Source: CAJCIW01 sp963833965 (lineage in GTDB: Bacteria; Chlamydiota; Chlamydiia; Chlamydiales; Rhabdochlamydiaceae). Taken from it: a stretch of 64,000 nucleotides of DNA. Below are positions 26,823 through 36,725 of the stretch, piece by piece. Position numbers and translations under genes: made by a program. The notes below the pieces were generated by a model, which saw nothing but the letters and a program-made list of their open reading frames with translations, had not been told where the DNA came from and made no database searches. The stretch is from assembly GCA_963833965.1 (NCBI GenBank), contig CAWHZZ010000001.1, forward strand, positions 1 through 64,000, read 5' to 3'. The stretch's first letter is position 1; each line of letters opens with the position of its first letter.

Positions 26823-28614
26823 TTGAGTACTATTGAAATTGGAATTGATTTGGGCACCACGAATTCTTCTGTGGCTGTTATTCAGAAAAATGAAACGCAG
26901 ATTCTTAAAAATGCATTAGGAGAAGAAAGCACTCCCTCTGTCGTTTACGCTGATAGGAAGGAATGGAAACATTGTAGTCGGCTCGAAAGCCAAGCGGGCG
27001 ATGAATAATTCAAAAGAAAACCTCCAGAACAGCAAAGCTGAAATCAAGCGTCTGATGGGTACTGCAGAAACCATTTCATTTCCCAACCTCAATAAGAAAA
27101 TGCTGCCAGAAGAAATTTCAGCAGAAATCCTCAAGACTCTTAAAGGGGATGTTCAAAGAAAACATCCCGGGATGTCCTTAGATGCTGCTGTGATTACTGT
27201 GCCTGCTTATTTTTCCACCGTGCAGTCCGAGGCGACGAAGCGGGCCGGGACCTTGGCTGGTTTTAAGCAAATAGTTCTTCTTCAAGAACCGATTGCTGCT
27301 GCGATCGCCTATGGATTTCTCAATCAGAAAAATGAAAACTGGCTGGTATACGACCTTGGCGGAGGCACTTTCGATGTCGCTCTTGTAGCTTCGCGGGATG
27401 GATCCCTTACAGTTCTAGCCCATGCAGGAGACAACTTTCTAGGCGGGAAAGACTTCGATGCCGCCATTATCCAGAATTTGATCCTTCCTTCCCTTGCTGC
27501 TAAGGGAATTGTTCTTAATCCAACCACTCATACTCAAGTCTTTAGCTATTTGAAAGAGCTGGCAGAGTCTGCAAAAATTGAGCTTACTGTCAGCGATAAA
27601 ACAACTATTGATATCGATGTCCAAGTAAATCAAACGCAGGTCCAGCATTCCCTCGAGATATCAAAAGAAGATCTCCTGGGGAGCTGCAGGCACTTACTCG
27701 ATAAAACGGTCGATCTTTGCAAGAAAACGATCAGCGATGCGAAGGTCGATCCTGCAACAGTTCAAAAGATCGTACTTGTCGGCGGCCCGACTCAGATGCC
27801 AATCTTGCAAGCCTTTTTAAAAAAGACGCTCGACATCAAGGTGAATGGATGCCTGGACCCGATTACTGTCGTAGCAAAAGGCGCTGCTATGTTCGGCAAT
27901 CAAACAATGATTGTTGAGAAGAAAGAAAGCGCCAGGGCATCAAGCGCCGCCTGCCAGTTAGAAGTGAATTACAATCCAGTTACATCAGATGATGATCAAA
28001 CAGTTACCGGCAAGGTCTCGAGCTGCGACGAAGCCATGCAACCCTATTCAGTGCTGTTTGCAAGTTCCGATGATTCCTTTACTTCTGAAGAGATCCTAAT
28101 AAAAAACGGCAAGTTTATACTGACGCTTCCTACAGGGAAAAAGGGCACGCAGTACTGGATTTACATTAAAGACAGCAACGGCCAACTGATTGCTTCCGCG
28201 CCGGAAAGCATCACTATCAACCGAGGCGTTTCCATTATGGGAGCCCCGCTCCCCTATTCAATCGGAGTGTCTGTAATCACACTCTCCTCCAACAAAGGTT
28301 ATGCGGATGCTACAGAGACAATGGAATTTTTCTTCTCTAAAAACAGCATTCTTCCTCTTAAGGAAAAAAAACGCTTCCATACCGTATCAGACCTTAAAGC
28401 CGGATCATCCGACAACGGCCTTCCCATTTGTATCTATGAAGGCGAATCGCTGATTACAAATCGAAATACCCTGGTCTGCCATCTGGCGATTATGGGCAAG
28501 GCGATAGCTAAAGACCTGAAGCGCGGTTCCCCCGTCGATATTACCATTGAGATCAATGAGTCCAGAGAACTTACTGTGGATGGCTTATCTTCCCGGTTCC
28601 GATATTACCCTTAA
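26823..28614 (+). pseudogene. Divergent Hsp70 (DnaK-like), frameshifted
   Basis: A TTG at 26823 behind GAGGG opens an Hsp70: IEIGIDLGTTNSSVAVIQ is the first phosphate loop. That frame ends at 27008, and the protein continues one base over from about 26957 (expected join YAD-KKGNIVVGSKAK), in the frame 27001-28614. The second frame carries the other ATPase motifs (LVYDLGGGTFDVALV, VLVGGPTQMPIL). About 100 residues of beta-rich sequence then sit between the ATPase and the substrate-binding domain (KGTQYWIYIKDSNGQL), possibly an Ig-like insert. The peptide-binding sheet (VDITIEINESRELTVD) is recognisable. A second slip near 28580 breaks it again, and the rest is at 28547-29305. All motifs survive, so the damage is recent or an assembly error. 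Confidence 0.8.
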
Positions 28615-29305
28615 CGCAAGAGAAACTCTCTACTTCGACGCGGCGAAAATCGACGAGGTAAAAAGGGATTTTACAGAACAAGTGTCACGATCTGAATCGG
28701 TGATCGGATCCGAAGAGCAATCGAATGAAGCGAATGTCATCAAAAATATGATTAAAGACATCCAATCCACCATCGACCATTCGGGATCTGATTCAGATCA
28801 GCAGAGAAAGGCTGAAAAGCAAGTGAAAGATCTAATGATGGCATTGGATCAAATGGAATCAAAAACGAAATATAACAGCAACGTCTCTTCATTCTCAAAG
28901 GAATGCCAGGAGCTGGCTGATTACCTGGAAGACTGTAACCCACCTGAAAAACGAGCGGAGTATGAGGCAACCTATAATACTTTGCGCAAAGAAGGGCTTT
29001 CAGCCGTAGCTAAACAGGATGCAGTTTGGATCGAGCATATTGTCCAGAAACTGAATCAACTGAATTTCAAATGCCAATTCTCCGACGCCCGGGTCCTTGC
29101 TCCCTGGATTCAAGAGCTAATAAAATTGGCCCAGGAAAAAACGAATGCCCATCCGTCGCTGCCCGGCTTGATCAACAGAGCCCAGGATGCTCTTGCTAAC
29201 TCCGATGTAAAGGAAATGCAAGAAGTCATCCATGCTCTTTATCCATTTACAGTAGAAGAAGGCAAGCCTCAGGTCAAATTTGAGAAGTCGGGGATTATGC
29301 TATGA
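28547..29305 (+). pseudogene. C-terminal lid part of the Hsp70-like gene, third frame
   Basis: The Hsp70 frame ends ...ELTVDGLSSRFRYYP at 28614, but one base over the sequence reads ELTVD-AYLPGSDITLNARETLYF and stays open to 29305. I therefore take this as the end of the substrate-binding sheet plus a long helical lid (VIKNMIKDIQSTIDH, ELADYLEDCNPPEKRAEYEA), not an independent gene. An ATG at 28547 exists in this frame but lies inside the Hsp70 coding region. The stop overlaps the next gene as ATGA, which supports one operon. If expressed alone it would be a 252-residue helical protein. Confidence 0.65.
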
Positions 29306-31167
29306 CCGCCCAATTGCCACAAGTACTGGTCAGGAATTCATTCAATATCCTCGGCCTTTCTTCTTCATCAGCATTGAAAGAAATAAGGAAAAGATCCCAG
29401 CAGCTTCTTCAGCTCGCAAAAATTGAAGAAGTTCAAGAGTTTGATACAGATATCGGCCATGTAAGGGAGTTCCGGAATGAAGGCGAAATCCGTCAAGCAC
29501 TGGAAAGAGTTTCCGGCATCCAGGAGCGCTTGCAGGAGATTTTCTTTTGGTTCGACGACCACAGCATAGAAAGTCGGAAAGCTGTTGCCTTAGTCTCCAA
29601 GGAAGACTACAAGGGTGCTCTTGATATTTTCGATAAAGCAGACAAGGCAAACGCAGATTGGCTTGGGTGTAAAAATCTAGCCTTGACGCTGATGTTTTAC
29701 GCTTTCGCTTCCTCTAGCATCGACAGTTTTTGCCGTTCATTGAAGCTTTGGAAGCTTATTGCGGAGTCAGATGATTTTTGGAAATTCTATGAAAAGCACT
29801 ACCTTTTGCATGACGAATTGGGGACCTCATCTTCTTTATTCCAGGAGTTCAGAAGCTCTGTTTGCGAGATTCTTTCAGCGAAAGCAGTTTCTTTCTACCA
29901 CCAAACGAAGAATCCGGAAGCCATAGGCGCCTGTTATTCTTCATTCGGGCGGATTGCGAAAATCATAGATGTCGAGATCCTTCAGCCTGTCATTTTAAAG
30001 GTAAAAAAAGAAATAGAAGAACTGGAGAAAATTGACCCTGAATCCGAACTGGATGCAACCTTGATCAGGCGCATACTTAAGAAAATTCACAAATCCTTCA
30101 CCAATCTGGATAAATTTAAACTTTCCGAATACAGCCCTTTAACTGTTCTTAAAAACGATACTGCAGAGAAACTGAGATCCATATCGGTCGATATCTACAA
30201 TCACGATACCGATTCTGAGATCGCGCGCCTGTTCCTTGATCAAAGCTCCAAACTTGCGGTATCGGAAGAAGTTGTGGACAAAATCAAAGCCGATAAAAGG
30301 CAGCTAAAGGAAAACGATGCATGGCAGTCGGTTTCCAGCAAGTTTGAAAAAGTTAAGACCTTGATCGCTGATCAGAGGATGGAAGAAGCTAAGAGCGCCT
30401 ATCTGAGCTTGGATAACGAACTAGCTGGACAATCGGATGAATCTTTAACAGGAGCTCGAATTCAACTACTGATCAATTATTGCTCGCTGTTGATGGAGAA
30501 GGGGCATGAGCTCTTCGAGAAGAAGAAATTTGGCATCAGAATGCTTGCAATTTCCGGCCTCCTCAATAGGGAAAGTCACAAGGGTGCAATACTTGCCTTC
30601 GAACATGCTTCGGAAATACTGAAAGACCGGATGCATTTGCTTGAGTTTATTGATCCTGCTTCCAATAAAGCATCGCTTTCAAAAAACATGGACACCATAT
30701 CAAACAATTTAAAGAACTGCGAATTGGGATCGTTATTCGATCACCATCAGTCTTATTTGCAAACTGTAGAAGAGATTGCGCATGAGCAGGATAACGAAAA
30801 TACTCAGATTGCGATAAAGCTTTTGGGAGCAGCAGTCTGCTTCAGTGTTTTATATCGGAGATTCTATGGCATCACACAGAGAAAAATGTGGAAATGGATA
30901 GGCTGGGGAGCCGCGATCGCTTTCTATTTTTTTGTAATCATGGGTAACGACAAGCCAGAGCCGAAGCCGGCTTACAAAAGCAGCTATCAGTCAAAGTCTT
31001 CTTATTCTGCGCCCTCCTCATCTCTGACTTACGAGGAGAAAAAGGTCATTGAATATCTGCAGAAAAATGAACCTGAAATCCTGAAAAACATTAGAAAAGA
31101 GGGTTATTCTGATAAGCAGATAGCCCGGTATGTAATCGAACACGCCGACGACGAGGAAGAATGCTAA
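29302..31167 (+). CDS. Membrane-anchored J-like partner of the Hsp70
   Basis: This 621-residue protein overlaps the Hsp70 lid by ATGA. Its N-terminus (NSFNILGLSSSSALKEIRKR) resembles the first helices of a J domain, but there is no HPD triad, so it cannot be a normal DnaJ. The long helical middle has TPR-like spacing (EDYKGALDIFDKADKANADW). Two hydrophobic segments occur at about residues 509-525 (LLGAAVCFSVLYRRFYG) and 534-550 (WIGWGAAIAFYFFVIMG), followed by a Ser-rich linker and a small helical tail ending YSDKQIARYVIEHADDEE. A membrane-bound adaptor recruiting the Hsp70 and the AAA+ protein encoded next is my inference. Confidence 0.6.
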   Translation: MTAQLPQVLVRNSFNILGLSSSSALKEIRKRSQQLLQLAKIEEVQEFDTDIGHVREFRNEGEIRQALERVSGIQERLQEIFFWFDDHSIESRKAVALVSKEDYKGALDIFDKADKANADWLGCKNLALTLMFYAFASSSIDSFCRSLKLWKLIAESDDFWKFYEKHYLLHDELGTSSSLFQEFRSSVCEILSAKAVSFYHQTKNPEAIGACYSSFGRIAKIIDVEILQPVILKVKKEIEELEKIDPESELDATLIRRILKKIHKSFTNLDKFKLSEYSPLTVLKNDTAEKLRSISVDIYNHDTDSEIARLFLDQSSKLAVSEEVVDKIKADKRQLKENDAWQSVSSKFEKVKTLIADQRMEEAKSAYLSLDNELAGQSDESLTGARIQLLINYCSLLMEKGHELFEKKKFGIRMLAISGLLNRESHKGAILAFEHASEILKDRMHLLEFIDPASNKASLSKNMDTISNNLKNCELGSLFDHHQSYLQTVEEIAHEQDNENTQIAIKLLGAAVCFSVLYRRFYGITQRKMWKWIGWGAAIAFYFFVIMGNDKPEPKPAYKSSYQSKSSYSAPSSSLTYEEKKVIEYLQKNEPEILKNIRKEGYSDKQIARYVIEHADDEEEC

Positions 31168-32234
31168 ATCTTGAAAAACCCTCATTTCCCCCTGGATGGA
31201 ACCTACCTGGGGGTTCCAAAGTACTCAAGAGGATCGATAAGCAGCATTTCGTTGAAGTGTTCCTCCTTGATTCAAGAGAGTATCTCTACCTGTTTCACGC
31301 ACAAGAAATCGCCAATAAATTAAAAAAACGCGAAGTATCCCATGAAATTTTCTTTGTAGGCGGGGAAGAAATTCCGGGGAAGAGATATGCAGACCACAAG
31401 GATGGGGATATTCCCGAAAGGTTGAAGAATTTAATCCAAAGAAGAGGTTTGGATGCAATCGCCGGCATGACAGAGCTGAAAAAGACTCTTATTAGAGACG
31501 TCATCCAACCGTTTTTGAACTGGGAAGCGTATGAAAAATATGGAGTCACCCCTTCCAACGGAATCTTGTTCTTCGGACCTCCCGGCTGTGGCAAGACATT
31601 CATAGCAAAGAAATTGGCGGAAGCTCTAAGGGCCGAGCTAATTGAAATGAGCGAAGGTACGATAGGAAGCCCCTATATTCACGCAACTTCAAATAATATT
31701 GCGCAGGCTTTCCGTAAAGCGGAGCAAATTGCGCCGTGCGTCCTTTTTGTAGATGAAATTTCGGGCCTCATGCCTCGAAGAGACGGGCTTTCTTCATGCG
31801 AGCAGTACCGCGAAGCAGAGATCAACGAATTCCTGATGCATATGGAGGGCAGCGTCAAGAAAAAGGTTCTGGTTATCGGGGCCACTAACTTCCCTGAAAG
31901 GATAGACCGAGCGATTTTACGCTCTGGACGGATGGATAAAAGGATCTTCATTCCTCCTCCGGATATAGAAGCAAGATGCGAACTATTTCACCTACTTTTA
32001 GAAGAAAGACCAGTCAGCAACGATATCGATTTCGAGGAGCTGGCCAAGATCACAAACGGGCTGATTTCCTCAGATTTAAAGCTGATTGCCAATAACGCTG
32101 CATTGAAAGCTTTACAGGAAAACGCATTAATTTCGATGGCGTCACTGATTGAGGAAGCTGCTCAATTCAAGCCTTCGTTAAGCCAGGTTGATTTAAATAA
32201 ATATCTCGAATTCGAAGCATATCATAGAGGTTAG
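31161..32234 (+). CDS. AAA+ ATPase of the Hsp70 operon
   Basis: This is a 357-residue classic AAA protein that starts inside the previous gene's stop region. After an N-terminal domain of about 110 residues, Walker A is FGPPGCGKTF, Walker B is CVLFVDEIS, and the second region of homology is ATNFPERIDRAILRSGRMDKR with the arginine fingers. A helical lid follows. The ATPase domain is closest in style to FtsH/proteasomal/p97-type unfoldases, but there is no protease domain. With Hsp70 and the membrane J-like protein it would form a protein-remodelling machine. Function on the island is unknown. Confidence 0.85.
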   Translation: MLNLEKPSFPPGWNLPGGSKVLKRIDKQHFVEVFLLDSREYLYLFHAQEIANKLKKREVSHEIFFVGGEEIPGKRYADHKDGDIPERLKNLIQRRGLDAIAGMTELKKTLIRDVIQPFLNWEAYEKYGVTPSNGILFFGPPGCGKTFIAKKLAEALRAELIEMSEGTIGSPYIHATSNNIAQAFRKAEQIAPCVLFVDEISGLMPRRDGLSSCEQYREAEINEFLMHMEGSVKKKVLVIGATNFPERIDRAILRSGRMDKRIFIPPPDIEARCELFHLLLEERPVSNDIDFEELAKITNGLISSDLKLIANNAALKALQENALISMASLIEEAAQFKPSLSQVDLNKYLEFEAYHRG

Positions 32235-32452
32235 GGAATACAATCTTCGCCCAGGCCTAAAATTCAAGACAAGGCGCTTGAACTCATGGACGCGGGTCGG
32301 CTGTACCTGGCTGTGAACATTCTTCCAAACACAGAGCGGGAGCCAGCACCATCGCTGACGGGCCGAAGTACAATTATAATTTAAAGATTTTGATAAGGAT
32401 GTTGATTGGCCCTTTCTTCGGCATTTTTTCCGGGTAACCTGATATCCCCAAC
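32235..32452. other. Intergenic, no supported gene
   Basis: This is the gap between the AAA+ gene and the converging beta-barrel gene. A minus-strand frame (32193-32468, 91 codons) and a short plus-strand frame (MDAGRLYLAVNILPN) cross it. Neither has a ribosome site or a family I know. It may be a fragment of a lost gene. Confidence 0.3.
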
Positions 32453-33241
32453 TTACGTGTAGTCGCAATTAGGGCTAAAGCAGCTTGGCCTAGAAACGAT
32501 ATCCCAAAAGGAGGCGGGCTCCGTAGATATTTTGAGTCTCTGTAAAGCGAGCTTGAGAAAATAGGGTTCCAATTGAACTTGCCAACGCTTAGACGCACTG
32601 AAATACCAAACTAGAGGAACTCCTATTTCTCCTCCCCACATATTCTCATATTCATGAAGTCTTTTCTTATGACCTTCATAGTGATATTTGAATTTTCGTT
32701 CAGCACTTGGAGCGAACAACAGTTTGAGATTCAGCCCCATACTGAATGATTCATTCAGATCAAACAAGGAACGCATCCCAGCAGTAACATATGCGAGCGT
32801 TTCATTCGCACCACTGCTACCAAACCCATAAAATCCTATACCCAAATAAGGCGATACCAAACCCTCTTTTTGTTCGAAAGTATATCCTAAGCGTAGCTCT
32901 AGGTTGCCAAATCCAACCCTTCCATTGCCATGAAATTCATATTTTTGCGACGTGCGTTTGAATGTCTTATTTCCCCATGATGCGAGAAAATCCACCCCTG
33001 CATAAAGAGCTTTAGGCTTGAGGTATTCGTACCTCAGCGTCGGCCCTACAAAATACCGCACACCGTGAATTTTGATATCTTTGACATGAGTGTGCAAATC
33101 AAACGCAAAAGCTTCAGGTCCTATGTAGAAATGATTGGGGTATTTGCTGTTAACAGATGAATTTGAGCCACCAAAGCAATTTGCACTAACTATGAACGGA
33201 GCTAATAGAAGAATTGTTAAAGCACTTTTCATAATATACAT
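32453..33241 (-). CDS. Beta-barrel outer-membrane-like protein, C-terminus frameshifted
   Basis: This 262-residue protein has a signal peptide (MKSALTILLLAPFIVSANCFGG) and alternating strands ending in aromatics (HFYIGPEAFAFDL, LRYEYLKPKALYAGVDFL, VSPYLGIGFYGFG). It is a paralogue of 36726-37481. Beyond EPYFLKLAL the frame departs from the paralogue. One added base near 32549 would restore FTETQNIYGARLLLGYRF and a stop at 32490, ending in the aromatic residue that outer-membrane barrels need. So the reading as given loses the terminal beta signal. The start is probably the second Met (MKSAL). It faces the truncated gene 33241-33621, as the paralogue faces 35938-36720. Confidence 0.7.
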   Translation of the reverse strand: MYIMKSALTILLLAPFIVSANCFGGSNSSVNSKYPNHFYIGPEAFAFDLHTHVKDIKIHGVRYFVGPTLRYEYLKPKALYAGVDFLASWGNKTFKRTSQKYEFHGNGRVGFGNLELRLGYTFEQKEGLVSPYLGIGFYGFGSSGANETLAYVTAGMRSLFDLNESFSMGLNLKLLFAPSAERKFKYHYEGHKKRLHEYENMWGGEIGVPLVWYFSASKRWQVQLEPYFLKLALQRLKISTEPASFWDIVSRPSCFSPNCDYT

Positions 33242-33621
33242 TAGCGTACTCTCATGTTGGGATTTACATAACGAGGGTCTTGATATTGACTCGAATTTCT
33301 TATTTCATCGATATTCTTTTTAATATTCTTTGCATGATCACTTGCCTTTTCTGCAAGATGAAGAAATTCAAGCACTCTATTAGCCCATTTTGTAAATTTT
33401 TTCCAAAATGATTTACACTGAAAAGAAGTAAAATCATTTGTCTTACAATCAAAAATATAATCTGCACTTCCTAAAACAGGCTGTTTCGCAAATTTGAAAT
33501 CTGGAAGCAACTGTTCCTCAATTTCGTCCACAAGAGAAGTTAGGAGTTCTTGAGCTTCATAGGAAGGTGCAATTGTAATTAAGTCGCGTAAAAACCCAAT
33601 CGATGAATCATATTCAGGCAA
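33241..33621 (-). pseudogene. Truncated copy of the 36-kb secreted-protein gene
   Basis: This frame of about 126 codons has only a TTG start and opens directly after the recQ stop. It matches the C-terminal half of 35938-36720: IGFLRDLITIAPSYEAQELL against FFLQNLAILAPSNRVREFL, EEQLLPDFKFA against ADQLLPAFEFA, and FQCKSFWKKFTKW against KQCKSFWKRLKKW. The N-terminal half with the signal peptide is missing, so the break lies at the recQ 3' end. It keeps its place just upstream of a beta-barrel gene, so a two-gene unit was duplicated and this copy decayed. Confidence 0.75.
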
Positions 33622-33666
33622 GCCATCCGTTGTCTCACTCTCTATACTTTCTTTAAAATTTATTGG

Positions 33667-35487
33667 CTATCCTTCGCGCTTTAAGCGGACCCCAGGCGAA
33701 GCACAGTGCTGTTTAATGACATTAAGAAATGATTGTCCATATCTTTCCCACTTGACGGGACCCACTCCATTGATCTTGAGCATCGCTTCGCGGTTCGTCG
33801 GATAGGACCTGGCCATTTCGATGAGGGACCGATCCCCGAAAATAACAAAAGCAGGCACCCGCATTTCTTGTGCATATTTTTGACGTAACCTAGAAAGTTC
33901 AGTGAATAAGGTGAGATCGCATTGGAGATCGTTCCCTTTCTTGGGCTGTGCAACCTTTTCGACTCTTTTTTGCATCATTACTTTCTGTGTTCCGCGCGCA
34001 ACGCTTGGCGAAGCTGCTGTCCATCGCAAAACTGGATACTCCCCCTCAGAGCGCTCCAAAAGGCCCTTTTCAATCAGGATAGAGATATAGTAGCGAAGAT
34101 TCTCCTCTGAATACTGCGGCATCAAATTGTAGGTGGATAGTCGATCATGTCCCCTATCAAAGATCATCTTCGTTTTGGCTCCGCGCAAAACATCGATGAC
34201 GTGCTTGATGCCAAATTGGTGCTTAAGGCGGAAAACGCATGAGAGGATCTGCTGTGCAATAATCGTCTCATCTTGCTCTGAGCTATCTAAACAGCGGTCG
34301 CAACTGTTGCAATGACTATTCGGATAGGTTTCTCCAAAATAGCGGAGCAGTTCCACGCGCCGGCACCGTGAAGATCGGCAGAGCTGAAGCATCTGTTCTG
34401 TCTTTGCCTTCGATGTCCGGAGGACTGCCTCATCAGTAATCTGATTCAAAAAAAACTTGTAGAGCATCAGTTCCCGGGCCGAATAGAGCATCAAACATTC
34501 AGCGGGAAGACCATCTCTGCCTGCACGCCCCACTTCCTGATAGTACTGTTCTATGGAACGCGGCATATCCATATGGACGACATAACGAATGTCCGGCTTA
34601 TGGACTCCCATGCCAAAGGCCACCGTTGCCACCATGAGAAGGCATTCCCCGTGGATAAATTCATGCTGCGCCTTTGTCCGTTCACTATCTGGCAAACCTG
34701 CATGATACTTGCCGGGTTTAAAACCCTCTTGGATCAATTGAGCATAAGTCTCATCGACCGCTTTGCGCGTTGCAGCATAGATAATCCCTGACTTTCCTGC
34801 ATGCTTGGCCAGGAAATCGCGCAATTGGACCATAGGAGTCGCCTTTGCTTGAACATGGAAGGTCAAGTTGGGTCGATCAAAGCTTGCCCTGACAACATGG
34901 GGTTCTTTCATGGCCAGTTGTGCAATGATATCTCTTTCTACGTCCTTGGTAGCCGTTGCTGTTAATGCTACTATGGAAGAGCCGGGAAACGTCGATTTTA
35001 AAAGCGATAGCTGTCGGTACTCAGGTCGGAAAGAATGCCCCCATTGAGAAATACAATGGGCCTCGTCAATGGCAAATAATGAAATGGATATCTTTTGTAG
35101 ATGTTGGATGAAACTTTTATCGGATAATCGTTCAGGAGCAATATACAAGAGCTTAAAATCGCCGAGATTATTCAGTAAATCCTGGATTTCATCGGAGTGC
35201 AAACTACTGTTGAGAAAGGCCGCAGGCAGTCCGTTTTTATATAAGCTAACGACTTGATCTTGCATCAACGAAATCAGAGGCGAAATCACAACAGCGATTC
35301 CCGGCAATAGCATCGCTGGCAACTGATAACAGATCGATTTCCCAGCCCCCGTTGGCAAAATAGCGACAACATCTTTGCGATCTAAAACGGCCGTCACGAT
35401 CTCTTTCTGAGAATGCCGAAAATCGTTGTATCCAAAAAGTGCTTTTAGATGGCCCTCTAACGAAATATTGGAACTCTTTTCCTGCAT
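33667..35487 (-). CDS. recQ: ATP-dependent DNA helicase RecQ
   Basis: This is a 606-residue 3'-5' DNA helicase used in recombination and repair, full length for the family. Domains in order: DEAD-type helicase with Walker A LPTGAGKSICYQLPA and DEAHCISQWGHSFRPEY; helicase C with VATVAFGMGVHKPDIRYVVH and QYYQEVGRAGRDGLPAECL; zinc-binding RQC region (CRSSRCRRVELLRYFGE and CNSCDRCL); and a C-terminal HRDC domain (FIFGDRS-like FVIFGDRSLIEMA, then INGVGPVKWERYG). The gene sits between two inverted copies of the secreted-protein/beta-barrel pair, so it may have travelled with them. A housekeeping copy elsewhere cannot be excluded. Confidence 0.95.
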   Translation of the reverse strand: MQEKSSNISLEGHLKALFGYNDFRHSQKEIVTAVLDRKDVVAILPTGAGKSICYQLPAMLLPGIAVVISPLISLMQDQVVSLYKNGLPAAFLNSSLHSDEIQDLLNNLGDFKLLYIAPERLSDKSFIQHLQKISISLFAIDEAHCISQWGHSFRPEYRQLSLLKSTFPGSSIVALTATATKDVERDIIAQLAMKEPHVVRASFDRPNLTFHVQAKATPMVQLRDFLAKHAGKSGIIYAATRKAVDETYAQLIQEGFKPGKYHAGLPDSERTKAQHEFIHGECLLMVATVAFGMGVHKPDIRYVVHMDMPRSIEQYYQEVGRAGRDGLPAECLMLYSARELMLYKFFLNQITDEAVLRTSKAKTEQMLQLCRSSRCRRVELLRYFGETYPNSHCNSCDRCLDSSEQDETIIAQQILSCVFRLKHQFGIKHVIDVLRGAKTKMIFDRGHDRLSTYNLMPQYSEENLRYYISILIEKGLLERSEGEYPVLRWTAASPSVARGTQKVMMQKRVEKVAQPKKGNDLQCDLTLFTELSRLRQKYAQEMRVPAFVIFGDRSLIEMARSYPTNREAMLKINGVGPVKWERYGQSFLNVIKQHCASPGVRLKREG

Positions 35488-35937
35488 TCTACCACTAACT
35501 CAAGTTTTGATATCAGGGAGAAATTTTCCCATTCTCAAATCAGAATGTCAACACTTTTTCCTAAGAAGACGAGCAGTTTGAGGGGGTTGCGTGATAATGA
35601 TTTCGAGGAGTTATCAGAATGGAACTTTTAATTTACCAAGAGGTTTATGGACGCAGTAATCCGGTAGTATGTGCCAAAACCATTCTGGCAGTCATCAATT
35701 TCTGTCTTTCATCATTCTCAATATCCGGGTAGGCAATGTACGACGACATTAGCAGAGGCCTGCATCTTAATAAAATTTTTAAACTTGACTCTTTGGATAT
35801 TTCAGATTTTAATGAGATTTTAAATTTTTCTGGGAGGTTCGTATGACCAGAGCGAAGGGCTAGCGCCTTAACCAAAAACTTAAACTTGATCCAGATTTTA
35901 ACACTGTATTTTCAATTTTTCTTGATCGGAGAATCGT
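35488..35937. other. Intergenic region with a possible small ORF
   Basis: This is the divergent gap between recQ and the secreted protein. A minus-strand frame at 35645-35875 (76 codons, ending DIENDERQKLMTARMVLAH) has protein-like composition but no ribosome site and no family I know; it may be a gene fragment. The promoter for 35938 must lie at the right end, where GATCGGAG precedes its ATG. Confidence 0.35.
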
Positions 35938-36720
35938 ATGATCAAATGGATATACGCACTGATTCTAGTTGTGATCGGGTATTCCGCCGTGGCCGAAGAG
36001 TCGAACCATGATTTACTTGATTGGGAATGCGAGGCATTATTTCATACTGCAAACGGAAATAACCATCTGATTTCACAACAACCCTGGAACGCCTTGGAAG
36101 ATTTCCTCAAAGCCAAAGCTATCCTGGTTAAAACTGGTGATTTTAACCACCCCATAAATTATCTAATCACTTTCAGCCAAATTATCGTTTATGATTGCTT
36201 AGGCTTTGAAGAACTATGTAAACAATCGATAGGGTCATTGTTTCCTGCAATCAACGAAGATACTGATGAAGGATGGGCAGAAAATAGTATACCCTCAGAC
36301 AAAGAAAATGAAGATTCAAAAGTTGCTATTTTCTTTTTGCAAAATTTAGCGATTCTTGCTCCTTCAAACCGAGTGAGAGAGTTTTTATTTTCTTTTATTG
36401 AAGATATGGCTGATCAATTGCTACCAGCTTTTGAATTCGCTGACTCTCCATCTCCCAATTACCAGACATTTGAGTTTGATTACTGTCAGGATCAATTTTC
36501 ATCTAAACAGTGTAAATCCTTTTGGAAAAGGCTGAAAAAATGGACTATACAATTCAAAGACTGGATACACGATCTTTATCTGATATGCAAAGGTGTTAAT
36601 GACATAAAGAAAGCCTATCAAGAATGGCAAAAAGAAAATGATGACCATTTAAGTTACGATGAATTTAAACGCTATTACAACAATTACCACAACTTTAACA
36701 ATCAATCACAACACCGGTAA
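35938..36720 (+). CDS. Secreted hypothetical protein paired with beta-barrel protein
   Basis: This is a 260-residue protein with a signal peptide (WIYALILVVIGYSAVA, cleavage probably after AVA or AEE). The mature part is acidic and helical (LEDFLKAKAILVKTGDF, FFLQNLAILAPSNRVREFLF), with a Cys/Trp-rich segment (SSKQCKSFWKRLKKW) and an Asn/His-rich tail. A truncated relative is at 33241-33621. The beta-barrel gene starts 6 bases after the stop, so the two are co-expressed; a periplasmic or surface partner of the barrel is inferred. No enzyme motif was seen. Confidence 0.65.
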   Translation: MIKWIYALILVVIGYSAVAEESNHDLLDWECEALFHTANGNNHLISQQPWNALEDFLKAKAILVKTGDFNHPINYLITFSQIIVYDCLGFEELCKQSIGSLFPAINEDTDEGWAENSIPSDKENEDSKVAIFFLQNLAILAPSNRVREFLFSFIEDMADQLLPAFEFADSPSPNYQTFEFDYCQDQFSSKQCKSFWKRLKKWTIQFKDWIHDLYLICKGVNDIKKAYQEWQKENDDHLSYDEFKRYYNNYHNFNNQSQHR

Positions 36721-36725
36721 TCGTT

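Noticed and set aside
32193..32468. 91-codon minus-strand frame after the AAA+ gene
   Set aside because: No ribosome site, unusual composition, and it overlaps both neighbouring genes' ends.
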